Assembly (NCBI RefSeq): GCF_020520425.1
Contig: NC_079490.1
Coordinates: 5,270,001 to 5,334,000 of the forward strand
Length of the DNA stretch: 64,000 bases
Direction: 5' to 3'
Source: Spinacia oleracea
Taxonomy: Eukaryota > Streptophyta > Magnoliopsida > Caryophyllales > Amaranthaceae
Each line of letters begins with the position of its first letter. The stretch's first letter is position 1. A program made the position numbers and the translations under genes. Of this stretch, positions 47,513 through 57,706 are shown piece by piece. The notes beneath the pieces are model-generated. The model had not been told where the DNA came from and did not search any database. It saw only the letters and a list, made by a program, of their open reading frames with translations.

Positions 47513-49559
47513 AAAATAGCCGACAATGAACTAGCTGGTATCACTGTCAAACGGCATGAGGTTGGCTGACAACAAGTTGAAACTAGCAGATAGAAAATTA
47601 AGAGATGTTCACCCGGCTTGCGAAACTTATATTGGTAGCAGATAAGAATGTCTGTATGCGGCATTACCGTAGGATTTCCAAAAGATATAACTAACCGCTT
47701 GCTAATAATTCCTTGCTTATTTGTGACAATTTATGCACACACATCATCACAACAAGTACTTTACAGACAGAGCCAAGAACGAATTAGAGGGTATAATGTG
47801 ACTATCAGACTATGAGTTATGGACTTTCTAATCAGGCCGGTAGCAAATTAGATAATAATTAATCATTTGTTAATAATTCGTTGCTTAAACTTTTTCTTTA
47901 ACATCAACTTTACATAAACCAGGTAGTTTCAGACTACCCTGGTAACAAAACAATCGGCAATAAGTCAGGTAATCTTAGCCGGTAATAATACAGTCGGCAA
48001 TGAACCAGGTCATTTCAGTCGGCAATTAACCCAGAAATCAATAAATCCGTCTTATTAACACTTACAGTATGACAGAGAGATTATGACTTAGACTTTGAAG
48101 ACTCGATGGAACATGTTAAAAACATAACAATTGTGCTTTAGCAAACACACAATGTGCACCATTTTAACTTGTAAAATCATAAACTTATTAGGCACTTATT
48201 AATTTCGCCCGGCAAATGGCCATTAATTAGCTTGCTCAAACTAAATGCCTACTGGTGCACAGCTGCACACTGATGGCAGGTTGGCTATGGAGTAATAAAA
48301 TTATAATTAAAGCTATGTCACAAAGAAAATACACACAGACATCATAACGAGAATCTTGCGGAAAGTGCAGTCGGCAATTAATCGGGTAATTTTAATCATG
48401 TATGAGCATTGAATTAAAACATCTTAATCGCATAAATAAGGAGAAAGAAATCTTAGCTTTGGTGTCGGTGTTTTGGTGTCACCGCTGTTACCGTAGCTAT
48501 TCAGCAGCTATTTAATCGGCAATTGATGGTTATGGAAATTCAGCACTTATTCGGCAATTGGTATTGCTTCCAGAATCAGCTAGCTGTTGTTCTGGGCCGG
48601 TGTTGCTTCCAGAAATATCCTATCGGCCAGTGCTACCGCCATCATCGACTAGCCGGTCTAGAAAGGTTAACTGTTGGTAACAGCCCATCAAGTAAATTTG
48701 AAGCAATTACAACTAAAAAAAAAAAACTTCAATAAAAAAAGGGGGGCTATTTTTCGATGAAAATACACTTGAATTTTACACCCAATTGATCAAGAACACC
48801 CTAATTCAAACAACCCATCAGTCCAATTCGCACGCAAGCATTATAACTATAAAGCAAAACTTTCAATTAAAAAGAGGGTTATTATGAAAGAAATTATACT
48901 TGAATTATCAAAAAACCAATCATACCCATAAATAACACCAGTTCGTGTACTCTGTAATGACCGTTTGAACTCCCACATCCTCCAGATTCGCCGCTGCTGG
49001 AACTTCTATTAAGAAGGTAAGTGGTATGGTTCCTAGCGAAACATTCATTGTTCTTCGAAATTTACATGTCATTGAATTACTCCAATAATTAATTAACTAA
49101 TTCGTTAATAAAATAGAAGATACTTACTAAAAAATTCAATCAGATTAGTTGATAGTTAGATACCACTTGTTGATTTTTGAGTGGGGATGTGATCAATGGG
49201 GACGCATCAATACATCATGCCTCTTTATTCTTGACTGGAGATGAGTTTAATGATTTCATGGGGATGAATTGCTTTAATGAACCTGAATTTGATTGGATTA
49301 GTGGTAATGGCCACAAATCAAACATGGGTTTTCTCTCTCCCTCTTTCTCATACTGGCTATTATGATTATCAACCCAAATTAGCAATACCACAAAATTCAC
49401 AAGGGGGAAAAAACAAATTTCACAAAAGCAATTACGAAATTAGATGAATTTTAAAGACAATTAGTTCTATAATTACCACAATTTCGTCCAAATGCCAAAA
49501 GAACAATGAAAATTACACAAACCCTAGAAATTAAAACACATAATTACAAAGAAAAATAA

Positions 49560-50035
49560 TCCAATAATTCAGAAATAATTCAGAAATAATTCATGTAAAT
49601 CGAAAGATGAAAGAGATAGAATAACGTAATTGAATAGAAAAAACGGCAAGAAGGAGAAATGACTGAAGGAGTAGGAGCGAAACTTACCTAGACTAAGCCC
49701 AGCGGCCGGAGAACTTGACACAATGGTGTCAGTCACCCGAAAACTTGAACCAACCCCGTGAATCAACGATTTTAGATAGTTTCTCTGATTTTCACATAAT
49801 TTCAGTACATCATAGACGAGTGTGAAGAGTTTTGTGATTCGCAGTCGAGATGAGTCGATCTGTACCCTTTAGTGAGACGACGGTGGTGGAGATCTGTCCC
49901 AAAATCTATTAAAGAGGAGATACTTGGTGGTGAAGAAGAATGAAAGAAGAAGGGAGAAGGGAGAAGGATACAGACACTCAAAAACGGGCATGAAGAAGAC
50001 AACTGAAGGATAGGAAAGGAAAGGCAAGGGTTACC
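49560..50035 (-). other. Leader-like region with a splice donor near the CACTA right end
   Basis: On the minus strand, CT-rich sequence (50000-49880) resembles a plant 5' leader. It runs into a short frame (VTDTIVSSSPAAGLSLG, 49735-49690) that ends at a strong donor, CTAG|GTAAGTTT. It could be exon 1 of the element's former transposase gene or a captured host first exon; no downstream exon was identified. Confidence 0.35.
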
Positions 50036-50198
50036 TTATTAGTTGGCGGCGTAAATATCATTAAACGCCGCTGATTAATAATCACCATGGATTAATGGTG
50101 TTATAACGCCGCCAATTAATTATTTGTCGTTTAATTGGAGGCGTTATCAAATAAACGGCGCTAGCGTGTAGTCGCAAATCAATATTTTTCTACTAGTG

Positions 50199-50760
50199 AT
50201 TACTTGACTAATTGAATTTCAGGTTTAACTAATTAGTTTCATTGCTTTAACTAAATCGTTTCATTGCTTAACTAATTAGTTCCATAACTTAACTAATTGA
50301 ATTTCAAACTTAACTAATTGGTTCAATTGCTTAACTAATTGAATTCCGGGTTTAACTAATTGGTTTCATTGCTTTAACTAAATCGTTCAATTGCTTAACT
50401 AATTGGTTGCATTGCTTAACTATTAGGTTCCATTACTTGACTAATTGAATTCCAGGTTTAACTAATTAGTTCTGTGCTTAACTAATTGGTTCCATTGCTT
50501 CACTGACTAGTTCCATTGTTTAACTAATTGGTTTCGTAGCTTAAATAATTGAATTTCAAGCTCAACTAATTAATTTCATTGTTTAACTAATTGATTTCTT
50601 TGCTTAACTAATTGAATTTTCGGCTTAACAAATTTATATCTGTAAACTTATTAGTTTGACCACTTAACTAATTGGTCTAATTGCTTAACTAATTGGCTTT
50701 GATGCTTAACTAATTTGTTCGATTGCTTAACTAATTGAATTTCATATTAAATTAAATGAA
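50199..50760. repeat. AT-rich 21-bp minisatellite, right arm
   Basis: Continues the array left of the CACTA element. A block of about 185 bp (from ATTGCTTTAACTAAATCG to AACTATTAGGTTCCATT) appears on both sides: about 44570-44753 and about 50237-50434. The array therefore had higher-order repeats before the insertion. Confidence 0.85.
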
Positions 50761-52036
50761 TTTCACGAAATCATAACTAAAACTCAAAAAACTTAACTAA
50801 AATCCAGAAATTTAATCTTAACTAAAAAGAATAACTAAAAAATATAACAAATATGTAACTAAAATAAATTTATTCATAACTAAAACCTATTTAATCATGA
50901 CTATTATAAATGAACAAAATTGTTAAAATATAAATTTGGATATTAATTACATTTCTTTGCAATTTTAAAATACAATGTATTACTAAACCATTTGATTTAT
51001 TAACTAAATATAACCAAACTATAACTAAAACAAATCTGTAACTACAACAAAGTAGATCCTTAACAACAACGACCACCAACAACAGTTGTTAGGACTTGTG
51101 CGGCCTCTGCAGCATTGTTCCTTCGCATTGCTGCCACCGCCACAGCCGCCACCGGGGAATCATAGCCACAAGCACAACCACCACAAGAACATTTACAGGT
51201 CTGATATATGTCAAATTAGAAATGAAGGAAAATCAGAGCACATAACAGCAAACAATGGCGGCTCTGAATCTTCACGCCGACGACCTCTCCTTCATCTCTC
51301 GCTGCTCGCCGGCGAGGATCTGATTCTTTCCTTCGCTGGAACCCTAATTTCTCGCCGGAATTTAATAAAAAGAATCAAAAAACAAAAACCTAAAATGAAA
51401 ATCCAAATAAAAACTCAATCCTAATAATTTCAAAGAAATAAATCGAAATCTCTAGCATTCAAATAGGAGTAATAATGTTAGAAAATCAGACTTGTTTTGA
51501 AGGCGGAGATCCAGTGGTTGCAGACTTACGAGCATCCTTTGTGGTGAGCGAAGACCTACATTACCGCCGCAATCGACAACGCCGCCACCTTCCTCACCGC
51601 TGCTTCGTAAGCCTTAATTATTGCATCAATGAAATCCACCACAAATCTTGCTCTCATTCGCGTATGAGCCCCCACCACAAGCCAATCACAAACCACCAGA
51701 AAACAAAATCGAAGGTGAATCGAAAGAAAATCGAAAGAGAAACTTACGAAATCGCAGAAACGAAGATGAAGCAGAGAGGCTGAGTCGGAGATCTGAAGAA
51801 ATCGAGTAGAATGGCAGTAGAATTGTAGAAGAAGGATCGGCGAAGAATCACAGAGCTTTCTCTCTCCTCAATCCCTGAAATGTGAACAGTGATTTGAAAT
51901 GGGAAAATTTGCGTAAAAAAAGCTTTTTATAGGACCCAAATAATTCGACCCGCAACCCGGCCAACAAGATTTGGACCGCGAATATAACCCACTACAAGGT
52001 GGTCTTACAGGAAAGACCGCCTTATACAAAAGTTTG
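50761..52036 (-). other. MULE right arm: AT-rich inverted counterpart and leader-like region facing inward
   Basis: 50761-51060 is rich in ATAACTAAAAC, the reverse complement of the GTTTTAGTTAT motifs at 43640-43960. From about 51940 leftward the minus strand has a TATA-like CTATAAAAAGC, a CT-rich leader and a short frame (MRARFVVDFIDAIIKAYEAA). The DNA then becomes GC-rich and gene-like down to about 51090. No protein family was recognised. Confidence 0.4.
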
Positions 52037-52047
52037 TAATGATAAAT

Positions 52048-55000
52048 TGACTACCCTTCAATTAGGTTTCCTGCGGTAGTTGTTCTTGCGTGTTTTCATA
52101 TTGAATATGCAAGGTGTGATCATATCAAACAATATAATATATGGTGTATGGAATAAACGTGTGGTTGGTTATATTAATATGGTATATTGGTGCATGTTTG
52201 CCTAATTTCTGATTTGAACAAATTATTGATCGCTGGCGATTATCAAATTGAGTTAATTTGTGGAAGATCCAACCTAACCATACGACTATGAGTCGATCTT
52301 TCCAAAACAATGTCAAAAGAATCAGAAGATTCATCGGATCAACGGTTCAAGTTGCAAGGTGGGTGGAGCATGATCCCATGAACATATCGGAAACGTGATG
52401 GTTTGTATTGCAAAAGCCTTGGTTAAAGCTAATGTTGATAGTGGGTTAAAAATTAAAAATCTATTGGGGTTACCAATCAGAGGGAGACAATGTTTGGATT
52501 AAATCAACCGGGCTGCTCCCTCTTTATAATTCCATAGTTAGGATGGATGTCCGTACTAGTTCCATTTGCAGAGTACAATGGATAAGTTATAGGTATGTCA
52601 ACTGTTAAGGGTTAAAATTCACCACAACCCACCCGTGGCAAAGAAGACAGGCCACACCCAGGCCGTGGAGTAGGCTGCCACATGACATATTTGCATGAAA
52701 ATACAAGCAAAATCCGCTTTACAAACATGAGATAAAGTCATTGGTTGAGGAGGGTCAAGTTCGTATATCCGGCCTTTGCATTCCAACAAGTTTGTGCGGT
52801 AAAAGGGAAGTTCCTTCCTTTAATTTACCTTTGTATAACTTTAACTTATTCGCATAATTTATTTTATGTGCCCTCTAATGCAAAAGTGGGCAATGTGAGG
52901 GTTAAAGCTAAAGTTCGAAGACTAACAAGTGTGTTAGTTGTGATTTTGTGCGTTGGACACTAACAAGGTTGTGCAGGTTCATTATACTTGGACGCGTAGC
53001 TAATGTGAATACCTGTTTGCAAAGCTAGCAATAAAAATGAGGATGCTCGTCTACTACTTTGGAGAACACTATCATTAATGATAGTGTATCCATCATGCTT
53101 AATGTCAGGGAAGTTTCTTATCTAAACTTTATGTTGGCAAACTCTAACTTATTTACATTATATGTAGATATGTCCCCTCCTTTGATGTGTGGTACATTGT
53201 TATCTGATACTTTGTTGGTCAATGTGGGGGTGTGAGTTAATGTTTGAGGCCAATGGGCTAGTTTACTAGCTAGAAACGAGGAGTATGTTGGAAAACGAAC
53301 ATTTAATCATTGATATGCGTAGTTTTATTAAAATAATTTCATGCTATTGGTTTTATTATGAGCATACTTGATGCATATGTGTGTGTTCCTATATGTGGTT
53401 GGCTTTGATAAATGTTCATATGCCTTGTGTGAATCTATCATATGTTGTTGCATGGTACACACATTAGTGCTTTAAATGAAACTAAAGTTTCTATTTACTC
53501 TTTTTAAGATAAAAGACAAATTGAGACAAATGAATCGGTAAAGGTACGTCCTAACTACATTTGAGTTTGTAGAGGCTTTTTGGTAAGTACCAATTTTCAA
53601 TTGAGTGACCATTATATTGTTGTATAATGCTATCATATTGTGGGGTTTTATCTAGAAATGGTTTATCTTAACTTGAATATGCTAACATGCTTGAAGCTCT
53701 AATATTGTATGATTGATTTATGACTTGATGATGCTTGTTGTGTAAGCATACTTTGAAGGTAATCCTGTAGTGCACAGGTGGAGAGCGTGAAAATAATCCC
53801 CATAATTCACCGAAAGGTACAATGGGAAGAGGATCAAACGAGCAGGTTTGAGATGCTCATTGAGTAACAATGATGAGCCTAATATGAAGTTTATGGTCAA
53901 TATCATTGGATCCTACAAGCTAGTCAAGATGCATACAATTAGAAAGGGCTATTGGATGATGGCTCAATGTGGGGGTAAGTAATTTTATCGCATTTCTTTA
54001 TACTGTCATTCACTAGTTATTGTATGTGTGAGTTGCCAGGTACAATAAATTAATTGGCAAAGTGAGACACATTCGTGCAATTTAGACACGGAAAAATACA
54101 GTTATTTGTGAATGTGATACCTTCCTTGAGTATGTAAGATTAAAGAGAAAATATTCTTTTAGTAAGGTCTTGGCACGAGTTGGTGTCAAACTAGTTAAGG
54201 GGAAGGGTTACTAAATCTATGTTGTGTTCAATTTCTACGGAAAACACTTGTTAGGATGAGCTTATGCTCTTAATGAATCTATATCCCGAATTCGGGTGGT
54301 TCTATGAGAGAACTTGATGGATTCACCGTTTTGTGTGAGGTTGAGTATTTTACTCTTAATGTATCTAGCCTTATGGTCCCCTAGAATGGGTGGTACTATA
54401 AGAAGCCTTGATAGATACACCGCTTTATGATTGGGAAGGTTAATCTTTGTTGCTCTTATGAGTCCATAGTCCTATTGTGTGGATGGTTCTTATTATTGAA
54501 CTTGGTGGATCGGATTTAAGATGAAAGTATCTAGCCTCAATGAATTCACTTACGAAGTGATTTCATGAGAAGACGTGATAGGTACATTATGCAATTTGCA
54601 AGGATGAACAATATGTTCTTAATATATCCATAGCTCCTTTGAGTGGTCCTAATAGAACGGACTTGATGGATATACCGATGGGTAAGGTTGGACGTTTAAA
54701 GTTCTTAATGTCTTCATGTCCCTTTTGGGTGGTTTATGTGGTAAAATAGACTTGATGAGACACCTATGTGAGTAAGAGGGGATGGCATCCTTCTATGAAA
54801 ATCACGTTTGTTGTTTTTCTAATAATACTCACTAGAATCCAAGGGAATGTTGGCCTCGTATGACGTTTCATGCGGTCGCGGAATTTTTCAAGCTTCTAAA
54901 GGTGAAGCGTGTGGTGTTAGGTTTCTTCAATAGTCGTAGAGTTCAATCTTCGAATACTTTATTGGTTGTTGAATACCTCGCTCCACTAATATGTTAGTTC

Positions 55001-55089
55001 AAGTCTTTAGACACTAACATTTATGCGCTAAACCATTCATTTACTGCTCAGATTTCAAGATCTCTTGTCCGTATGCATTAGTGGGGGAT
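52048..55089. other. Non-coding interior of the copia-like LTR element
   Basis: About 3 kb with only short frames and no gag, protease, integrase or reverse transcriptase similarity that I can see. It contains the degenerate repeat array at 54266-54790. The absence of coding capacity suggests a LARD-type non-autonomous element. Confidence 0.6.
54266..54790. repeat. Degenerate tandem repeat, units of about 75-100 bp, six copies
   Basis: Units beginning with variants of GCTCTTAATGTATCTA start near 54266, 54352, 54452, 54525, 54615 and 54701. Each then has GGGTGGTTCTAT, AGAACTTGATGGAT.CACCG and AAGGTTG variants in the same order. Conservation is moderate. Confidence 0.75.
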
Positions 55090-55561
55090 TGTTGGTAATT
55101 ATAATGCAATACGGATCCGTTTAATCATGATAATGCTTGTGGGCCTGTTTCAGTGTTGTCGTGGGTATTGGTTTTGGAGTATTGTTTGAGAGTTGCGGTT
55201 TATACCAGATTCCTTATAAATACTCCTTTATTTATTCCAATAAAACACCCTAGAGACACAGATAAACAAAAAAAAACCCTAAACGAATATTATCTTTATG
55301 ATTTATTGTCCCATAGAGATCTGAGCAGTTCTTGGAGTAATTCCAGCCTTCTAATCGGGGTACAGAGTTGGAAGGTAGCTGTGTAACCCTTGGGGAGCAA
55401 TCGTCACTGAGAACCTTGTACCGGTGGTGGCGAAATACGCTTCTAGGGCAGGCGTAAAACCCGTCACAGCTTTTGAGATCAATTATTGAGTATTGTGTTT
55501 CTTCGATTCTTCCCTATTATTTTATTGTTAATTTCATGGTTTCAACGTATTATTTCCAACA
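55090..55561. repeat. Right LTR of the copia-like element
   Basis: 472 bp, starting TGTTGGTAATTA and ending TTTCCAACA, near-identical to the left LTR. The 16-base complementary segment has one difference here (CGAAATACGC instead of CAAAATACGC). Confidence 0.9.
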
Positions 55562-56137
55562 TTATAGTACTCCACACTTGTACATTAGTAGAAAGAAGCT
55601 TGGAAGCTTCCTAGGCCAAAATCAAGGCTGTGGAATTTTGTCTTGATGACATTGGCAAGTCATTAAGTAAGATTTTATGTAAGCAATCAAGATTATCATT
55701 AAGATTTTTTGTAGTTTATGCTTAGAAGCAACAATTTGCTTATGTCCTATCTTGGTCAATGTCTAATTAAGATTTGGAAAAAAAATCAACAGTCACAATT
55801 TGACAATTCGCTTTAAAAGGACTGAACTTTTGATTAACTCGAGATCATCTCAAAACAGTCATCACGCATGAGTAACCTTCTCAATAGGTTAGAATTATCT
55901 CTTGGGAGAGTAAACGCAATAAAATAGAGAAGTAGTTAATTAGTTGGTAACTAATGCACGCTTAACTGCAATATTAGAATGCAATTAGTTTTGGTTGAGA
56001 GAAACACACAACCATGTACTCTATGTAGGCCTACACCATCCGCACATGGACTATTAAATTGCCTTCCCCTTCTTGTCATTCATCTCAACGAGTGTTTCAT
56101 CTTGTCTCTGCATCTCATTTTTCTTTTCATCATAATT
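55562..56137. other. Intergenic DNA
   Basis: AT-rich sequence beginning with the TTATA duplication of the LTR element. No gene or bounded repeat was recognised. Confidence 0.45.
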
Positions 56138-56507
56138 AAAGATGGCACTAGGTCGGACCAGCCCGAGGCACGACATGAACCAGCACGAAAAAAACACAAC
56201 TTGGCACTAGCACGAAGTCGTAGTCGCCTAGTCGGTAGGCTAGGCTCACGCCACGTACTTTTGGGAAAAAGCACAATAAGACACGACACAGACCGACTTG
56301 ACAAAACACGTTAAAATTGAGTGAAATAGACTTAGGTACGAAGGCTTGACCCATCCCGACATAAGGGCACGTGGTATTGGGCCGTGCCTAGACTGCTTTT
56401 TAAAACTTTTGACTCGGCCCAACACAAACACAAGGCGTTGGCGTTGGCGTGGGCCAGGTACAAGGCACGGGACCTAACACAGGACCAGCCCGGCCACAAC
56501 CATCTTT
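56138..56507. mobile_element. GC-rich inverted-repeat element, 370 bp
   Basis: The left end AAAGATGGCACTAGGTCGGA and the right end, reverse-complemented, AAAGATGGTTGTGGCCGGGC align over about 28 positions with the outer eight bases identical. The interior has many GGCACG, GCACGA and GGCCC motifs and is clearly more GC-rich than its flanks. No target duplication was recognised. It has the look of a MITE and recalls the GCCCG-rich repeat family, but blocks are not shared in order. Confidence 0.6.
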
Positions 56508-56787
56508 GGTCACAACACTAACTTAAAACAGATACAAAGTAATTAATACAATTGGTTAAGAGTAGAAAATGTAGCATAATCATAAAATCTAACAATATAT
56601 ATTATCTTTGTCATTGATCAAAGTAGCAGTGATCTCTTCCAGCTTCGAAGAGAAGCATCTAGCTATGCCGAGGTTTACAGGTAGAAAAAAGCACTAAATC
56701 AAATCTTCATCTTGTATCGGGTGCTTCCTGATAAGGACCTCGGGCCATGTCTGTTTCATTACTAGGAAACTCCTTATAGTATACCAA

Positions 56788-57423
56788 CTAGTGTGTGGCT
56801 CGGGCGATGCCCCGATTGATACATTGAATAGTTAAAATTTTAGACCTTTCTTAAGCTCAATATTTGATAAAATTCATGTATACCACAAAGGGAAAATCAT
56901 CCATCAAGTTCGTCAACTGCACAAACAAACTACGTCATTTATCATGAGAAATAATTTTTCAATTGCATCTCTTATCATTTGTATAATTTGTGGAACTAAG
57001 TGATTCAAATTAATAAACACCAAATTAGATATATGCAGCCATGAAAGGCATTTCTGTGTTGATGCTTATGAGACTTATGACATCATGTTTATTCATGGTT
57101 GTCTTAATTCTTTAATAATTAATTTTTTGCAAAATTAGTTAATAAAAATAAAGTTACATAAAAAATAGTTGTTTTAAACTTCAGGGTAACATTAATTATA
57201 AATTAATGTGAAGAGATAAATCACAATTGGTTGTTGGTTAAGATGGTAATGGGAGTGATCATCCACACTTGAGGTCTGGAGTTCGAATCTCATTGTATGT
57301 ATTGAATTTTGGTTTTCCATGATATGACATATCATTTGGTGAATGAATGATGTGACACCAAGGGAAGAGTACTATGTGACACATAGACATTTTTCTCAAC
57401 GCCTTTTAATATATTAATATAGA
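56788..57423 (-). mobile_element. Non-autonomous Helitron, 636 bp
   Basis: Read on the minus strand it starts TCTATATTAATATATTAAAA and ends in CACACACTAG. It is inserted between a host A (57424) and T (56787), with no target duplication. Ten bases before the terminal CTAG there is a GC-rich hairpin (CGGGGC-ATC-GCCCG). TC start, CTAG end, subterminal hairpin and A|T target are together the Helitron hallmarks. No Rep/helicase frame is present. Confidence 0.82.
57229..57300 (+). repeat. tRNA-promoter-like (SINE-like) segment inside the Helitron
   Basis: An A-box-like TTGGTTAAGATGG (57234-57246) is followed 33 bases later by a B-box-like AGTTCGAATCT (57280-57290), the arrangement of a Pol III promoter in tRNA-derived SINEs. 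A poly-A tail or target duplication for a separate SINE was not found, so it may be a relic or part of the Helitron. Confidence 0.45.
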
Positions 57424-57706
57424 TTACAGTTGCACTGTAAGTACAAGCATTGTTAATTGATACAAAAGAACTCTGTTTTGTATGCTCTTGCCATTATTCG
57501 TTTTAGACCTCTGTTTTCATTCTGTGCCTACCTACCACATTTCTGAAAAATAAATTACATGTATTTTCCAAATCCCATTTTAGGGTGCAAATTGCAAGTA
57601 TATATATACAAGTTCAAAACTGCTGAGATTGCTCCCATGATAATAAAACTAATCAGGGAAGAAAATGTTCACCAAAAAATTTTGTATGCTTCTATTAAGG
57701 TTAGGC
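57424..57706 (-). other. 3' untranslated region and flank of the OXA2-like gene
   Basis: Sequence downstream of the stop codon at 57707-57709 on the minus strand; no other feature is seen. Confidence 0.4.

Larger units (their letters stand above)
45800..48670. repeat. Dispersed GCYGGTA / GTCGGCAA motifs in the CACTA body
   Basis: About 25 copies of a short motif related to GCTGGTAGCAAATTAG are scattered here, for example near 45984, 46290, 46402, 46829, 46964, 47289, 47532, 47833, 47979, 48370 and 48513. Drift from GCTGGTA (left) to GTCGGCAA (right) is visible. They may be transposase-binding-type repeats spread through the interior. Confidence 0.6.
44754..50198. mobile_element. CACTA (En/Spm) transposon, 5.4 kb, apparently non-autonomous
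   Basis: The ends are CACTAGTAGAAAAATATTGA and its inverted counterpart TCAATATTTTTCTACTAGTG with one small difference further in. The target duplication is ATT (44751-44753 and 50199-50201), 3 bp as for this superfamily. Subterminal repeats of the type AACGCCTCAAA / GGCGGCGTTT occur about eight times in 44770-44985 and five to six times in 50040-50175. No TNP2-type transposase similarity was found. The body contains many short GCYGGTA motifs, a 27-bp triplicate and a leader-like region near its right end. Confidence 0.92.
41697..52036. mobile_element. MULE-like DNA transposon, 10.3 kb including a nested CACTA element
   Basis: An exact 11-bp duplication TAATGATAAAT (41686-41696 and 52037-52047) flanks it, at the upper end of the Mutator range. 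The left end reads CAGAAACTTTTCGATAAGAC and the right end, reverse-complemented, CAAACTTTTGTATAAGGC: a short imperfect inverted repeat. Both ends also hold copies, in opposite senses, of the quasi-palindrome ATAAGRCSGYCTTAT. Without the CACTA insert it is about 4.9 kb. Both ends carry leader-like, CT-rich, promoter-like DNA facing inward; between them is AT-rich minisatellite DNA. No MULE transposase similarity was seen, so it is probably non-autonomous. Confidence 0.72.
41177..55561. mobile_element. Copia-like non-coding LTR element carrying a nested MULE, 14.4 kb in total
   Basis: LTRs at 41177-41647 and 55090-55561 begin TGTTGGTAATTA and end TTTCCAACA; the target duplication is TTATA (41172-41176 and 55562-55566). 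A purine tract (TTAGTGGGGGAT) precedes the 3' LTR. Its own interior is only about 41648-41696 plus 52037-55089, roughly 3.1 kb. I find no gag or pol similarity there, so it looks like a non-autonomous element rather than a full copia. The TGTTGG...CCAACA termini suggest the Ty1/copia side. By eye the LTRs differ by about five substitutions and a one-base length change in 471 bp, which suggests an age under or near one million years. The rest of the span is a MULE that landed in it. Confidence 0.87.

Noticed and set aside
49177-49365. 62-codon open frame in the CACTA body
   Set aside because: It has a protein-like look (GDEFNDFMGMNCFNEPEFDW) but no recognisable family, and no acceptor or donor joins it to other exons. 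Not supported as a gene.
52048-55089. Hidden gag or pol remnants of a copia element
   Set aside because: I looked for reverse transcriptase, integrase and protease signatures in the short frames and saw none. The element is treated as non-coding.
57234-57290. A genuine tRNA gene
   Set aside because: The A- and B-box motifs are present, but the flanking sequence does not fold into a cloverleaf with an acceptor stem, and the segment lies inside a Helitron.
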